Below, one piece after another: positions 46,559 through 56,884 of a stretch of 64,000 nucleotides of DNA. Positions within the stretch are counted from its first letter, which is position 1; each line of letters starts with the position of its first letter. This DNA comes from Cervus elaphus. Lineage: Eukaryota; Chordata; Mammalia; Artiodactyla; Cervidae. The DNA is taken from assembly GCF_910594005.1 (NCBI RefSeq), contig NC_057826.1, positions 19,563,501 through 19,627,500 of the forward strand, given 5' to 3'. Made by a program: the position numbers and the translations under genes. The notes under the pieces are model-generated. The model made no database searches and was not told the origin of the DNA. It was given only the letters and a program-made list of their open reading frames with translations.

Positions 46559-48109
46559 CAGCATCAGGAGGGTGACAGTGGGTCTCCAGTGGGAGAGGGG
46601 GACACCAGTGTATGGGCAACTACGGCTACAGACATCTGTAAACACCATGGAAGATTCTGAGTTTACTTTGGTATTAAAAGTCTGAATTCTACTTAACAGA
46701 AATTATTCTGCTTAAGCTGCTTAGCATAACAAGACTGTAACCATCAAGAGAAACTGTTTAGTCATGACAGAGAATGTGCATAAAGGAATTCTGCAAGTGT
46801 ATTTGCTGGCTTTCCAGCAAATGTTCTGGATGTTCTGCTGCATACATCATCTCAAGTACATGAAATGTCTGCAACGTCCTCTGCTTCAATTTGACAAGGG
46901 GCTTCCATGTAAAAGCCAATTTCATGTTTACCCAACAAAAGCCCATCAGGAGGACTATAAGGAATGAGTATCAAAAAGCAAAATTCTTCATCAATAATTA
47001 AATTTAGTCAGATTCAAGACCAATGTATTGATTAGCCTAAAAATTCTTCCCTTACGAAAAATACTAAAAACAGACAGAACCCACAACACGACTAAGGTCT
47101 TATGTACAATACATCAATTAAAACCCTTCATGTGCCAGAAAGTAATACCCACAACCAACTCTTAGGTGCCCAGAGCGTTCACAAAGTGTGGTGTTACAGT
47201 GCTTCCCACCTCTCTATGGACACAAAGGATTATAATTATAAAATTAAAATTATAAAATGGAATTATGAAAGGCTAAAGGTTTTCAGAGGCAGATGACACT
47301 GTGACAGTATAAAAATAAAATCTCAGGACTCTTTGAACTCCAGAGCTGTAAGCACAAAATTTATCTCCCTACCTGCTGCTATAAACTGGCTCCCAGATGA
47401 ATCATGTCCAGAAGTTTCCCAAGAATACTGCAATAATCACCTCAATGTGCAACATGCCATATTACAATGCTACATTATCTTGAAGAAAATGTCAAAGTCA
47501 GAAGCAGGCTCTCTTAGGATGACCAAATCCCCAAGTAAATACATTTCCCTCTTACTGTGTTACCATCACTCTATCAGAAAATCAAATCATAGTTAATACT
47601 TGTACATATTTACTTCAAATTTCTCATTATTAAATGTTAACAAAATAGCACTTTTTCATAAATAATTACTAGAATTACAAAAATAAACTTCAAGTTGCTA
47701 GGGGAAAAAAAAATCCCATTACTGTTCTATGCTCTGGCAAACCTTCTTGCATTTCCATCTCTACTCTGGGCTTTGAGTCAAGTAAATGAAATCTTGGCTA
47801 GAAAGGAGATATCTTAATTTAGGGTAGTGACCCTTTCTAAAGAGAATGGAAGTGAATGCCAATACTAAATGCTCTATGTTGTTTAATTTAACCTAAAAGA
47901 TTTTATATTTTTAGTAACTTTGATTCTATTTGGTTATTTTATCTAAAAAGAAGTTTAAAGTGTTACTCACATTTTGAAGCAACATATCAAAAGTATTTAA
48001 AAATCTGTATCACTAGCAAAACCCACAGAACCCAAGAGTAGAGTCTTAATTAAAAACTTAAGCAGTTTTCCCATCAACTACAATGACTCCACTGGCACAA
48101 CTGCCCAAG
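46559..48109. other. No gene recognised
   Basis: Unassigned; short open frames only. Confidence 0.4.
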
Positions 48110-48230
48110 ATTCATCCAACATTCATTCAACAGGCATTGATTTAGGACTTACTGTATCCCACAGACCATCATCTACTCAGCCATGGAGAGACAATGATGA
48201 ACAAAACATGTACCTGACTGGAGAAATCTC
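48110..48230 (+). repeat. Unnamed old interspersed repeat, start segment
   Basis: 'attcattcaacaggcattga', 'ttaggacttactgtatccca', 'gacaatgatgaacaaaacat' correspond to the opening of a common mammalian repeat type also suggested at 9350 and 15280. Confidence 0.4.
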
Positions 48231-48846
48231 AGGGACTGCACCCTCCTGTGCCACCCCCCTCCCCAGACGCAATGAAAAACTGTGCTTCACAATCAGTCCT
48301 AGCTTATTTAAACAAATTTTCTCCTTGCACTAATACTAATAAATCAGGAAATGTTTACGAATAAGTATAAAAGTATAACCCTTTCCAAACGGCAGTATAA
48401 TGGCTCTATCTTTATAAATAATCTAGCCGGCTAAAGATTTAACCAGAGTCCTTTGGGAACTTCTGGGCAGTAAGACAAACACAGTGGCCCCCAGAGATCT
48501 GGCTGGAACGGACTCTTCTGGGACTAGAAAAGCCAACCCAGAGAAGGCCATACAGGGGTCTCATCTGAATGCTTTGGCCAGAGTTAGGCCCCATGGGAAA
48601 GACTCCCTGTATAAGACTTTGGATCTGAAACAGACCCATAAATAACCTTCATCTGCAGCAGACTTGGTTTCTGTGTATATAAAGTCAGTCACAGAAACAC
48701 CATTATTTCAAATCGATCTCTGACAATAACACATTACCGGTCATCTCATAGCCATGAGACCACCAAGCTGACAAGATTTTGAAAATTTATACAATCAGAA
48801 CTAGAGTTCAAAAAAAATACAACCAGGTTTTACAATCTTTCCTAGA

Positions 48847-48948
48847 TGCATGCTAAGTCGCTTCCCAATCCAGGGATTGAACTCGCGTCTCTTATTTCTC
48901 CTGCATTGGCAGACGGGTTCTTTACCACTAGCGGTCACCTGGTAAGCC
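48847..48948 (-). mobile_element. Bov-tA SINE, antisense, internally deleted
   Basis: The BovA tail 'atgctaagtcgctt' jumps directly into the tRNA-derived head 'cccaatccagggattgaact', so most of the BovA body is missing. It is flanked by 'ctttcctaga' on both sides (48837-48846 and 48951-48960). Confidence 0.88.
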
Positions 48949-48960
48949 CTCTTTCCTAGA

Positions 48961-49269
48961 TGTGTTGTGCTGTGCTTAGCCGCTCAGTCATGTCTGACTG
49001 CGACCCCACGGACTGTAGCCCACCAGGCTCCTCTGTTCTTGGGGATTCTCCAGGAAAGAATACTGGAGTGGGTTGCCATGCCCTCCTCCAGGGGATCTTC
49101 CCAACCCGGGGACTGAACCCAGGCCTCCTGCATTGCAGGCAGATTCTTTACCATCTGAGCCGCCAGGGGAACCCAAGGATACTGGAGTGGGTAGCCTATC
49201 ACTTCTCCAGGGGATCTTCCCAACCCTGCATTGCAGGCAGATTACCAGCTGAACCACCAAGGAAGCCTG
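48961..49269 (-). mobile_element. Dimeric Bov-tA SINE, antisense
   Basis: BovA-tRNA-(partial BovA)-tRNA in antisense: 'gtgcttagccgctcagtcat', 'cccggggactgaacccagg', then a second 'actggagtgggtagcctatc' unit and 'gctgaaccaccaaggaagcc'. The target word 'ctttcctaga' occurs at 48951-48960 and 49270-49279, shared with the SINE to its left. Confidence 0.92.
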
Positions 49270-49429
49270 CTTTCCTAGACAGTAAATCTTACATTCTTTT
49301 CCTACTGAATTTTAACTTCCCCTAGATCTATCTTTAAAGAATTTAAAAGGTATTCAATTTTATTCAAAGATATAACTAAAAATAAAATTCAAATTCACTG
49401 TGAAAAAAAAATCATATTCTTCACCTCTG

Positions 49430-49687
49430 GGGCAGCCATCTTCACCCGCCCCAAATCCATCAATGGTTTCTCAGTATCTTATGTAAAAAGGGTCCAAATT
49501 CTTTATCTAGGTATACCAAGTCCTAGACAAGTCAGTTCCAAGCTAATTTTCCAACTCATTTCCCTCTATACCTCTTCACCCAGCCATCACTCCAGGCAAA
49601 CTAAACTACTCTCTTACCAAACACACTCTTCACTTTACTGTTTTCCATGCCTTTTCTCATATCTTCCATCTGCATTAAATGTCCACT
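49430..49687 (+). mobile_element. L2 LINE relic, split by BovB
   Basis: 'tcaatggtttctcagtatct', 'aagggtccaaattctttatc', 'tccaggcaaactaaactact' follow L2. It continues after the BovB at about 50301 ('cttcatccacgctaccacgc', 'gttcaagtgtgatctctttt'). Confidence 0.68.
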
Positions 49688-49698
49688 GACACTTGTTT

Positions 49699-50290
49699 TA
49701 TTTTGGGGGGGCTGCAAAATCACTGCAGATGGTGACTGCAGCCATGAAATTAAAACACGCTTGCTCCTTGGAAGAAAAGCTATGACCCACCTAGACAGCA
49801 TATTAAAAAGCAGAGACATTACTTTGCCAACAAAGGTCCGTCTAGTCAAAGCTATTGTTTTTCACATCAGGTATGGATGTGATAGTTGGACTATAAAGAA
49901 AGCTGAGCACCAAAGAATTGATGCTTTTGAACTGTGGTATTGGAGAACTCTTGAGAGTCCCTTGGACAGCAAGGAGATCAAACCAGTCCATCCTAAAGGA
50001 AATCCGTCCTGAATATTCATTGGAATGACTGATGCTAAAGCTGAAGCTTCAACACTTTGGCCACCTGATGCTAAGCACTGACTCACTGGAAAAGACCCTG
50101 ATGCTGGGAAAGATTGAAGGCGGGAGGAGAAGGGGATGACAGAGGATGAGATAGTTGGATGGCATCACCGACTCGATGGACATGGATTTGAGCAATCTCA
50201 GGGAGTTGGTGATGGACAGGGAAGCCTGGTGTGCTGCAGTCCATGGGGTCGCAAAGAGTCGGACACGACTGAGCGACTGAACTGAACTGA
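49699..50290 (+). pseudogene. BovB (RTE) LINE, 3' 590 bp, with target duplication
   Basis: Starts around the 'FLGSKITADGDC' coding region and runs to the BovB end (CTGAA repeat 'actgaactga'). The open part at 49647-50012 reads 'KITADGDCSHEIKTRLLLGR' and on to 'RIDAFELWYWRTLESPLDSK', well preserved. 'gacacttgttt' lies at 49688-49698 and 50289-50299, giving the insertion limits within an L2. 5'-truncated; no catalytic palm motif. Confidence 0.93.
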
Positions 50291-50394
50291 CACTTGTTTA
50301 TAATGACAAACTTCATCCACGCTACCACGCCTAGTTCAAGTGTGATCTCTTTTGAGCCTTTGTTAGTGCCCATCTGCTGAATGTCCACAGGGTG

Positions 50395-50455
50395 GGCTCC
50401 TTAGGTGCACAGATTTTTGCTCTGGGAACAAATACCATTGAAATCCCAACTCTGT
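50395..50455 (+). mobile_element. MIR SINE, 5' half, interrupted
   Basis: 'tgctctgggaacaaatacca' and 'gaaatcccaactctgt' correspond to the first part of MIR. The rest appears after 51290 ('gaaatctcaattctgt', 'gagcaaggttacctgcc'), so an 0.8 kb piece was inserted at this point. Confidence 0.6.
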
Positions 50456-51289
50456 GTGTGCCTTTCCTGGACACAGGCTGGGCAGGATGGAGTGACTGGG
50501 CCTGGAGCGGCAGGAGGCCTAGGCCTCTATGGACCCAGGCCCCAAACTGCTTACCACCACCCACGCCCATGAAGCAGTCAGTGGCTGCCCAAACAAATTG
50601 GCAAACATTTAGCGACTCAAAACCATTCAAGTTCATTATCTCACTGTTCCGTGGTCAGAGGCCCAGCAGGCCTGGCTGGTTGCCCTGCTCTGGGCCCCCC
50701 AAGGCTGAAATAAAGGTGTTTGCCTGTGTTTCAACCTGGAAGCGTTGGGGAGAGTCTGCCCATGTGGTCACTCTTTTCTGGTTGGCTGAGTCCGGTTCCA
50801 CTCTACTATAGGACAGAGGGCCCTGTTTCCTTGCCGGCCGTCAGCTCCCGGAGGCCTGGCACATTCCCCGACTTCTGGCCTTCAAACCGCAACAGCAGCT
50901 CAGACGCCTTGCCTGCCTTTTCTTTAGCCAACTCTCTCTGACTTCAGTGGAACCACCTCTCTGCTTTTAAAGGCTCATGGGATTAGACTAGACCCACCTG
51001 ACTCAGGATCATCTCCCACCTCAAGATCTTTGATCACATCCTCAAAGTTCCTTTCGCCAAATAAGCTAATATATTCACATGCTCCAGGGATTCATCTAAT
51101 GGTTTTATCCGTTGACAGTCTCTGCTTAAACCATCTACTGCATCAGAGGTTACAAAATGGCAGATGTTTAAGTCGTCGTCCTTTTAACATTATTAAGCAG
51201 AATTTTTCTGTTAAAAATTTTATCAGTCATGGCCATCTGCTTATCCTGAAATAAAGTCTGTACAAGACCAAAAAAAAAAAAAAAAGAAA
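50456..51289 (+). pseudogene. Probable polyadenylated retrocopy of an unknown transcript
   Basis: Ends in AATAAA (51250-51255), 14 nt later a run of 16 A (51270-51285) and 'gaaa'. It is flanked by 'gaaatcccaactctgt' (50440-50455) and 'gaaatctcaattctgt' (51290-51305), 14 of 16 equal, which also marks where a MIR is broken. These are the signs of L1-mediated retroposition. The content is an antisense MaLR LTR (50590-51130) plus unrecognised flanks; the parent transcript is unknown. No convincing reading frame of a known protein. Confidence 0.55.
50590..51130 (-). mobile_element. MaLR-type LTR (MLT1-like) relic, antisense
   Basis: 'gttcattatctcactgttcc', 'gaaataaaggtgtttgcctg', 'acccacctgactcaggatca', 'tcaaagttcctttcgccaaa' and 'attcacatgctccagggatt' follow an antisense mammalian MaLR LTR in order. 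Only LTR sequence is present; no retroviral gene. It lies within the probable retrocopy. Confidence 0.6.
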
Positions 51290-51360
51290 GAAATCTCAAT
51301 TCTGTCACGTACAAGTCAGGCCTCGAGCAAGGTTACCTGCCTCACTAACCTCACTCTGAA
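51290..51360 (+). mobile_element. MIR SINE, continuation of the interrupted copy
   Basis: 'gaaatctcaattctgtcacg' then 'gcctcgagcaaggttacctg' and 'ctcactaacctcact' continue the MIR begun at 50395. Confidence 0.6.
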
Positions 51361-51414
51361 CAACACAGGGGCCCTAAAGCTACTTTGCAATGTTTGGGGT
51401 TCTAACCAACATTC

Positions 51415-51560
51415 ACTGATGTGCATTCCAATCTCTGTGCTAACAAATGGGGATCTGCTGACCTTAGGAAAAGAACTGACATGCCATGAGCCTTGGCTTT
51501 CTCACTGGCCAACGGGGAGGAGCTGCACCAATTTCACAGCAGAACAACACAAATACAGGA
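51415..51560 (+). mobile_element. MIR SINE relic
   Basis: 'gatctgctgaccttaggaaa', 'catgagccttggctttctca' and 'ctggccaacggggagg' resemble the central part of MIR. Weak. Confidence 0.45.
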
Positions 51561-51865
51561 GTCGCTGCAGAACCCTGGCTCCTGGGCCCTGGGCCCTTCG
51601 GCCCCCTTCAGCCCCCATGTCCCTTCCATGGGATTAGTGACCCTTCCTCTCTCTAGGCTCCACCACACCTGTGCTCCCCTCTGTCACTACTGGCTGTCTC
51701 CACCATCGGACGCTCCCCCTCCCACGACAGCTTTATGGCCTGAACCTAGACTCCCTAGCATTTTTAATACAAAGTGTTTCATCAGTATAAATCACAGCAC
51801 ACAAATAAAATCAAAGCACTGGGAGATTCCAAGGCTGAAAAACAAAGGAAAACACCTGTTGAAAT

Positions 51866-52200
51866 GCTGCTTGTTCTTCAAGCTCCAGTTCACATCATAA
51901 TAGCTGGGACTTCCCAAAATTCTGGCAGTGGAATACAGCCCCGGCCCTCAACTGTGACCTCCTCTATGATGGTTTCTGCACCTTCCCCAAAAAAGGTGCT
52001 TAACTCTGGAAGCATCCTCACTAGTCACCAGTTCACCTCTCATACACAACTCGCCACACCCTTCCCTTCCCTGGACTTTATTTTTCCCATCATCTTACCT
52101 CCCTGATCAGGAGCTTGAGGAGGGCAAGGCATGTGTGTGACTGGTCTTTCTTTCCAGTTCTTCCTCCCCACCAAAGAACATGAATTGAATGAACTAAAAG
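51866..52200 (+). mobile_element. L2 LINE 3' region
   Basis: 'tcttcaagctccagttcaca', 'caactgtgacctcctctatg', 'ggagcttgaggagggcaagg' and 'gaacatgaattgaatgaact' follow L2 order. Confidence 0.6.
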
Positions 52201-54165
52201 AGGATGTCAAAGCCTAGAAATATATCATCCAAATCACAAGGTAATTCAAGTGATTCCTCCCCTCCAAGACCCCAAAGTCAAGGTCTGGAGAGATCTAGAC
52301 CTCCTTCTTACCTTTCGGGAAGGAAGTCAGCAACATCTCTTAAAATCAGAAGAAAACATGCTCCCTGGATATGGTTTTCATTAGCAGTAAAAGAATCAGA
52401 AACAATAGAAAACAGTGAACTGAAACCAAAAATGTCAAGGAGAAAAAAACTGTCCTTTCGAACTTTATAATGTTCACAATCCTTTAACATTCTTCTCTCC
52501 TCAAGCCAAATGCTTTTCTTAGAAAAATAAATCAATGCTTTACATTCCATATTCATGAGGAGTTATAAAAACAAGCTGGCATACACTCTGGTAGAGCTTT
52601 TTAAAGTTATTGATTAATCAAATTAATGAAAGTTGACTTACAAAATATACTTTGAATTCACTCTTTTCCAATATGGGTATCACCTCATTAAAACATCTGT
52701 TTTCTATCTCTAACATTTCAAAATGGGCAAACCTACACCAGAAACAGAATGCTACCCATCCAACCCCCTTTTTTAGTGAGGGCTGGTGGCAGTAAAGAGG
52801 GAGAGACTGTGATTCTGGAAGTACATACTGATGTTCCTCTCTCCTTGTCTGAAGCACATTCCTTGACAGTGTAAAAAGAAACAGAAGCATCAATTCAATC
52901 CTGAGTTCACTGAAGCCCAAGGAGCCAAGTGCTGTAACAGAAACTCATGGGAACCAGCAGTTCTTTGTGTAGCCCTCTTTTTCTGTGCTCCTGGGAGAGC
53001 CCCCTTCAAAATCTCCTTAGGACCACCAGGGACAAGCTGCTGGAAATGTCCTCCCCAAGCTAAAAGTGAGTGAGCTGATCAAATCAAAGAAAAGTATGTA
53101 GGGAAGCCAGAGGGGGAAAAATTCTGCCCCCTTGGGATTTCTGGATCAATTCTAAGAACTTTCCATTTCGCACTGCCAGCAGCACCCATCAATTCCCATA
53201 GTAACCAGCCCACAGTTTTCTTTCCAGCTGGTCCACAAGGGAGGCACACATGCTGCAGACAGACACACACAAGAGTATGACCCAATCTGATCACTGCTGA
53301 GTGGCTTAAACATTCCGATTCTACCTCCCTAGCCTCCCTTAACTCCCAGGTTACCAGGAGGTTCTCTCCTTTCTCCCTTCAATTTGATGCTGAGATAATG
53401 AAGGGGACTTTTTTTTTAGGGCTCTGCATAAAACAATATTCCGTGTTCCATTGCAATTTTGATTCAAGTCTATTTGGTACTAAAGCAATCATGTCTCCCC
53501 ACCACACTGGACTCCTCTGGTATAGAAATAGAGGTTTCAAAGATACGGGGGTGCAGGTTTGAGCTCCAAGGTAAAGACGAAGAAACTGCATTCCCAAAAG
53601 GAATTAAGAGCAGAAGAAAAGAGGGCTGAAGTGGATGGAGACTGACTTGTTTTTGGGAAGAGGACTCCGCAGGCTGATTAAGCAGGACGGGGAACAGGAG
53701 GAGGACCACGAGGACCAAAAGCATTTCTGTTCCCAACACACTCATCAAAGGACCCGCCATCAGCAACAGTGCCTGCGATGGTGATTTTCAGCACAGAAAG
53801 GGTCAAGGATCAGTTCTAACATGTTCACCTAAAGAATGACTAAGTTGCAAAGATTTTTTAAATTAAAAAGGTGGAGAATCAAATTAAAAGAGTTCAGCAT
53901 GGGCTATGAACCAGTCCTGCAAGAGTGCACATGGTCAACAGAACCTAACGACTGAAAGGGAAAGGGAGAACGGGGGTGACAGGCGTACTGAAAAAGGCAG
54001 TGCTCGCCACTGCCCCTGGAGTCAACGCCTCACTGTCAACAGTCACTGTTTTCTGCAGGGGAGATCCTAAGTAATGCAGGTGGAAGGTTCTAGGTAGGCA
54101 TACCTACATCTTAAATTTTAATACATACTCTCAAATTACTTTCTAGCAAGGATCCCACATCAGTG
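52201..54165. other. No gene recognised; one hydrophobic ORF on the minus strand
   Basis: No repeat or gene match. On the minus strand 53470-53766 encodes 98 residues with a hydrophobic N-terminal stretch (see findings). Without homology I do not call it a gene. Confidence 0.4.
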
Positions 54166-54180
54166 TGGATGAGTTCCTTT

Positions 54181-54366
54181 TTTTTTTTTTTTTTTTAATA
54201 TTTATTTATTTTTTTGGCTGCATTAGATCTTGGTTGCAGCACCTGGGATCTTCCATCCTGGTAATGGCATACGGGATCTAGTTCCCTGGCCAGGGACCGA
54301 ACCCAGGCCCCCTGCATTGGGAGCATGGCGTCTCAGCCCCTGGACCACCAAGGAAGTCCCGGCACC
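54181..54366 (-). mobile_element. CHR-1 type SINE, antisense
   Basis: T-rich tail, 'tttttggctgcattagatct', 'gatctagttccctggccagg', 'ctggaccaccaaggaagtcc'. Imperfect target duplication 'tggatgagttccttt' (54166-54180) and 'tgggtgagttcttta' (54367-54381). Confidence 0.93.
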
Positions 54367-55228
54367 TGGGTGAGTTCTTTAAAATCTTTACCTACGGTTT
54401 GCAAGGCACTGTGCTAATTACAGAAAGCACAGTATAATAAAACAAAGACCCTAGACATGACTCATCACCATTAAGACTGTCGGGGAAACGGAAGAAAATA
54501 CATGAAAACTGTAGTTTGTCCTGATAGGAAGGAATATAAGATTATGAGTAACTGCCTTTTATATTATCACTAATTAATCTTTTAAAAATAAGCTTTTTAA
54601 AAAAGCAGAATGGAACCATATCAGACTAAAAAGCTTCTGCACAGCAAAGGAAACCATCAACAAAATGAAAAGGCAGCTTACTGAATGGGAGAGGATGTTT
54701 GCAAAGAATATACCCAATAAGGGGTTAATATCCAAAATATACAAAGAACTCTTACAACTCAACATGAAAAAAAAAAACAAACAACCTGATTAAAAAGTGA
54801 GCAGAGGATCTGAATAGACATTTTTCCAAAGAAGACATACAGATAGCCAAGAGACACATGAAAAGATACTCAACATCGCTAATCATCACAGCAACGAAAA
54901 TCAAAACCACAGTGAGGTATCATCTCACACCTATCAGAATGGCTATTAGCAAAAAGACAACAAGTAACAAGTGTTGGCAAGAATGTGGAGAAAAAGGAAC
55001 CCTGTGCACTGCTGGTGGGACTGTAAATTGGTGTGGTCACCATGGAAAAATTGTATGGAGGTTCCTCAAAAAGACTGAAAATAGAACTACCACGTGGAAG
55101 AAAGCAAAAGCACTAATTCGGAAAGAATATATACACCTCTATGTTCACTGCAGCATTATTTACAATAGCCAAGATATGGAAGCAACCAAATTGCCCTTCA
55201 ATACATGAATGGATAAAGATGATGAGGC

Positions 55229-55244
55229 GTGTGTGTGTGTGTGT
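55229..55244. repeat. (GT)8 microsatellite
   Basis: Perfect GT run inside the L1. Confidence 0.95.
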
Positions 55245-55488
55245 AATATTAACGTGCCATAAAAACAAAATACTGCCACTGACAACAAACCGGATGGACC
55301 TTGAGAGCATCATGCTAAGTGAACTAAGTCAGAGAAAGACAAATAACATATGATGTCACTTATATGTGGAATGTAAGACAAAAACAAACACACCAAGCTC
55401 ATAAGTACAGACTGATGGTTGCCAGAGGTAGGGGTAAGGGGAGAGTGATATGGGTGAAGAGGGTCGAAAGGTACAAACATCTATTTAT

Positions 55489-55546
55489 AAAATAAGTAAG
55501 TCAAAAAATAAAAAATTTTTAAAATAAATAAATAAAATAAGTAAGT
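55489..55546. repeat. A-rich 32 nt insert between perfect 13 bp direct repeats
   Basis: 'aaaataagtaagt' at 55489-55501 and 55534-55546 flank 'caaaaaataaaaaa' followed by TTTTT and AAAATAAATAAAT. The L1 3' UTR normally has a single copy here. Confidence 0.75.
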
Positions 55547-55800
55547 AAGGGGGATGTAACATACAACATGGCAACTATAGTTAATAATACTATATTGCAA
55601 ATCTGAAAGTTGCCAAGAGAGCAGATCCTCAAAGTCCTCATCACAAGAGAAAAAAATGTAACTATGTATGGTAACAGGCATTAACTATACATACTGTGGT
55701 GATAATTTTGCAATGCATATAAATGTCAAATCATTATGTTGTACACTTGAAAGTAATACAATGTCATATGTCAATTATAATTCAACTGAAAAAATGAAGA

Positions 55801-56830
55801 AGAAATATTTGCGCTATACCAAATTCCTAGATGATCAATGCTTTAGAAAAATCTAAATGAATGTGTAAATTTATCACAAATGAAAGTTCAGAATCTGAGT
55901 CTAAGGTTCATATGGGAAAATAAATGAGCAAGAATAATGAGAGTAATTAAGAAAAACAGAGTAAAAACTAAACCAGCTTTAATCCTTGCCAGATAGTAAA
56001 ATATGTTATAAATATGTAACAAAAGTGTGAAATTGGTTCATGAGTAGACCATAAAATCAAGAATAAAATAAAAATTCTAAAAATACTTTATAGAGAGTTT
56101 GATAAAATGTGACATTCAAAATCAAGGCAAAAAAGATAAACTGCTAAATAAATGGGACACACAAGAGAATGGGATATCAACTCACAACTCCCCCCAAATT
56201 CATCAAAAAACGTAAACATTCAGAAAATTACAATGTATTAAAAGAAACCAAGAGATAGTGCTTATCCTCTTTGAGAATGTAAAACCCTTGTAAGTAGGAC
56301 ATGAAACCCAAAACCCATAAAATAAAAGATGAATAAATTTTGATTATTCAAAAGTAATAAGTTTACACATGGCAAAAGCTACAATAAATGATAAAATATA
56401 AACCCAGGGGAAAAAATCAGCAGGTCCTATCACAAAGAGCTAATTTCTTTTTTTACATTAAGAGTTTATCTCACTAGATAAATGGGCAAAAGATCACAAG
56501 AGTCAATTCACAGAAAGAAAAACCACTCTTAAACAGCCAACAGTATGTGTAACCTCATGTATAACGAGAAAAACTCACAGGAAAACCACAATGAGATCCC
56601 CTTGTTCAGCTATGAAACTGACAAGGATCAGAAGGCGTACTCACACACTACCAGCAAGAGGAAAGAGAAAGGTAGGCATACACTGCCCATGGGAATGTAA
56701 AGTTACATGTCTATGGAGGATAGTTTAGGAATACTTATCAAAGATGTGAAGATACACATTCTTAGTGTTGAGGTGGCTTTTCACGGGGAAAATAATTTTA
56801 CACCAAAAAGACATAAATGTGTGACAGATG
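55801..56830 (+). mobile_element. Older L1 relic, ORF2 C-terminal half
   Basis: 'gttcatatgggaaaataaat', 'gagcaagaataatgagagta', 'aatgggcaaaagatcacaag' and 'acactgcccatgggaatgta' follow ORF2 in sense but with far more decay than the L1 to its left. Confidence 0.72.
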
Positions 56831-56884
56831 GTAATGCTTTTTTTTTTTTTTTCTATTCTTGGCAGGGTCCCTTTTTAGCTGAAT

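Larger units (their letters stand above)
54586..55800 (+). mobile_element. L1 relic (L1MA-like), end of ORF2 and 3' UTR
   Basis: 'gcttctgcacagcaaaggaa', 'caacaaaatgaaaaggcagc', 'tcatctcacacctatcagaa', 'gtgttggcaagaatgtggag' (ORF2 end), then 'gatggttgccagaggtaggg', 'aactatagttaataatacta' (3' UTR). Better preserved than the other old L1 pieces, but the frame is broken (the 54858-55208 open frame is out of register). It contains a GT run at 55229-55244 and an A-rich mini-insert at 55502-55533. Confidence 0.92.

Noticed and set aside
53840..53895. Another tail-only insertion ('aaattaaaa' twice)
   Set aside because: The intervening bases are not A-rich and the repeats are only about 9-10 nt; not distinguishable from chance.
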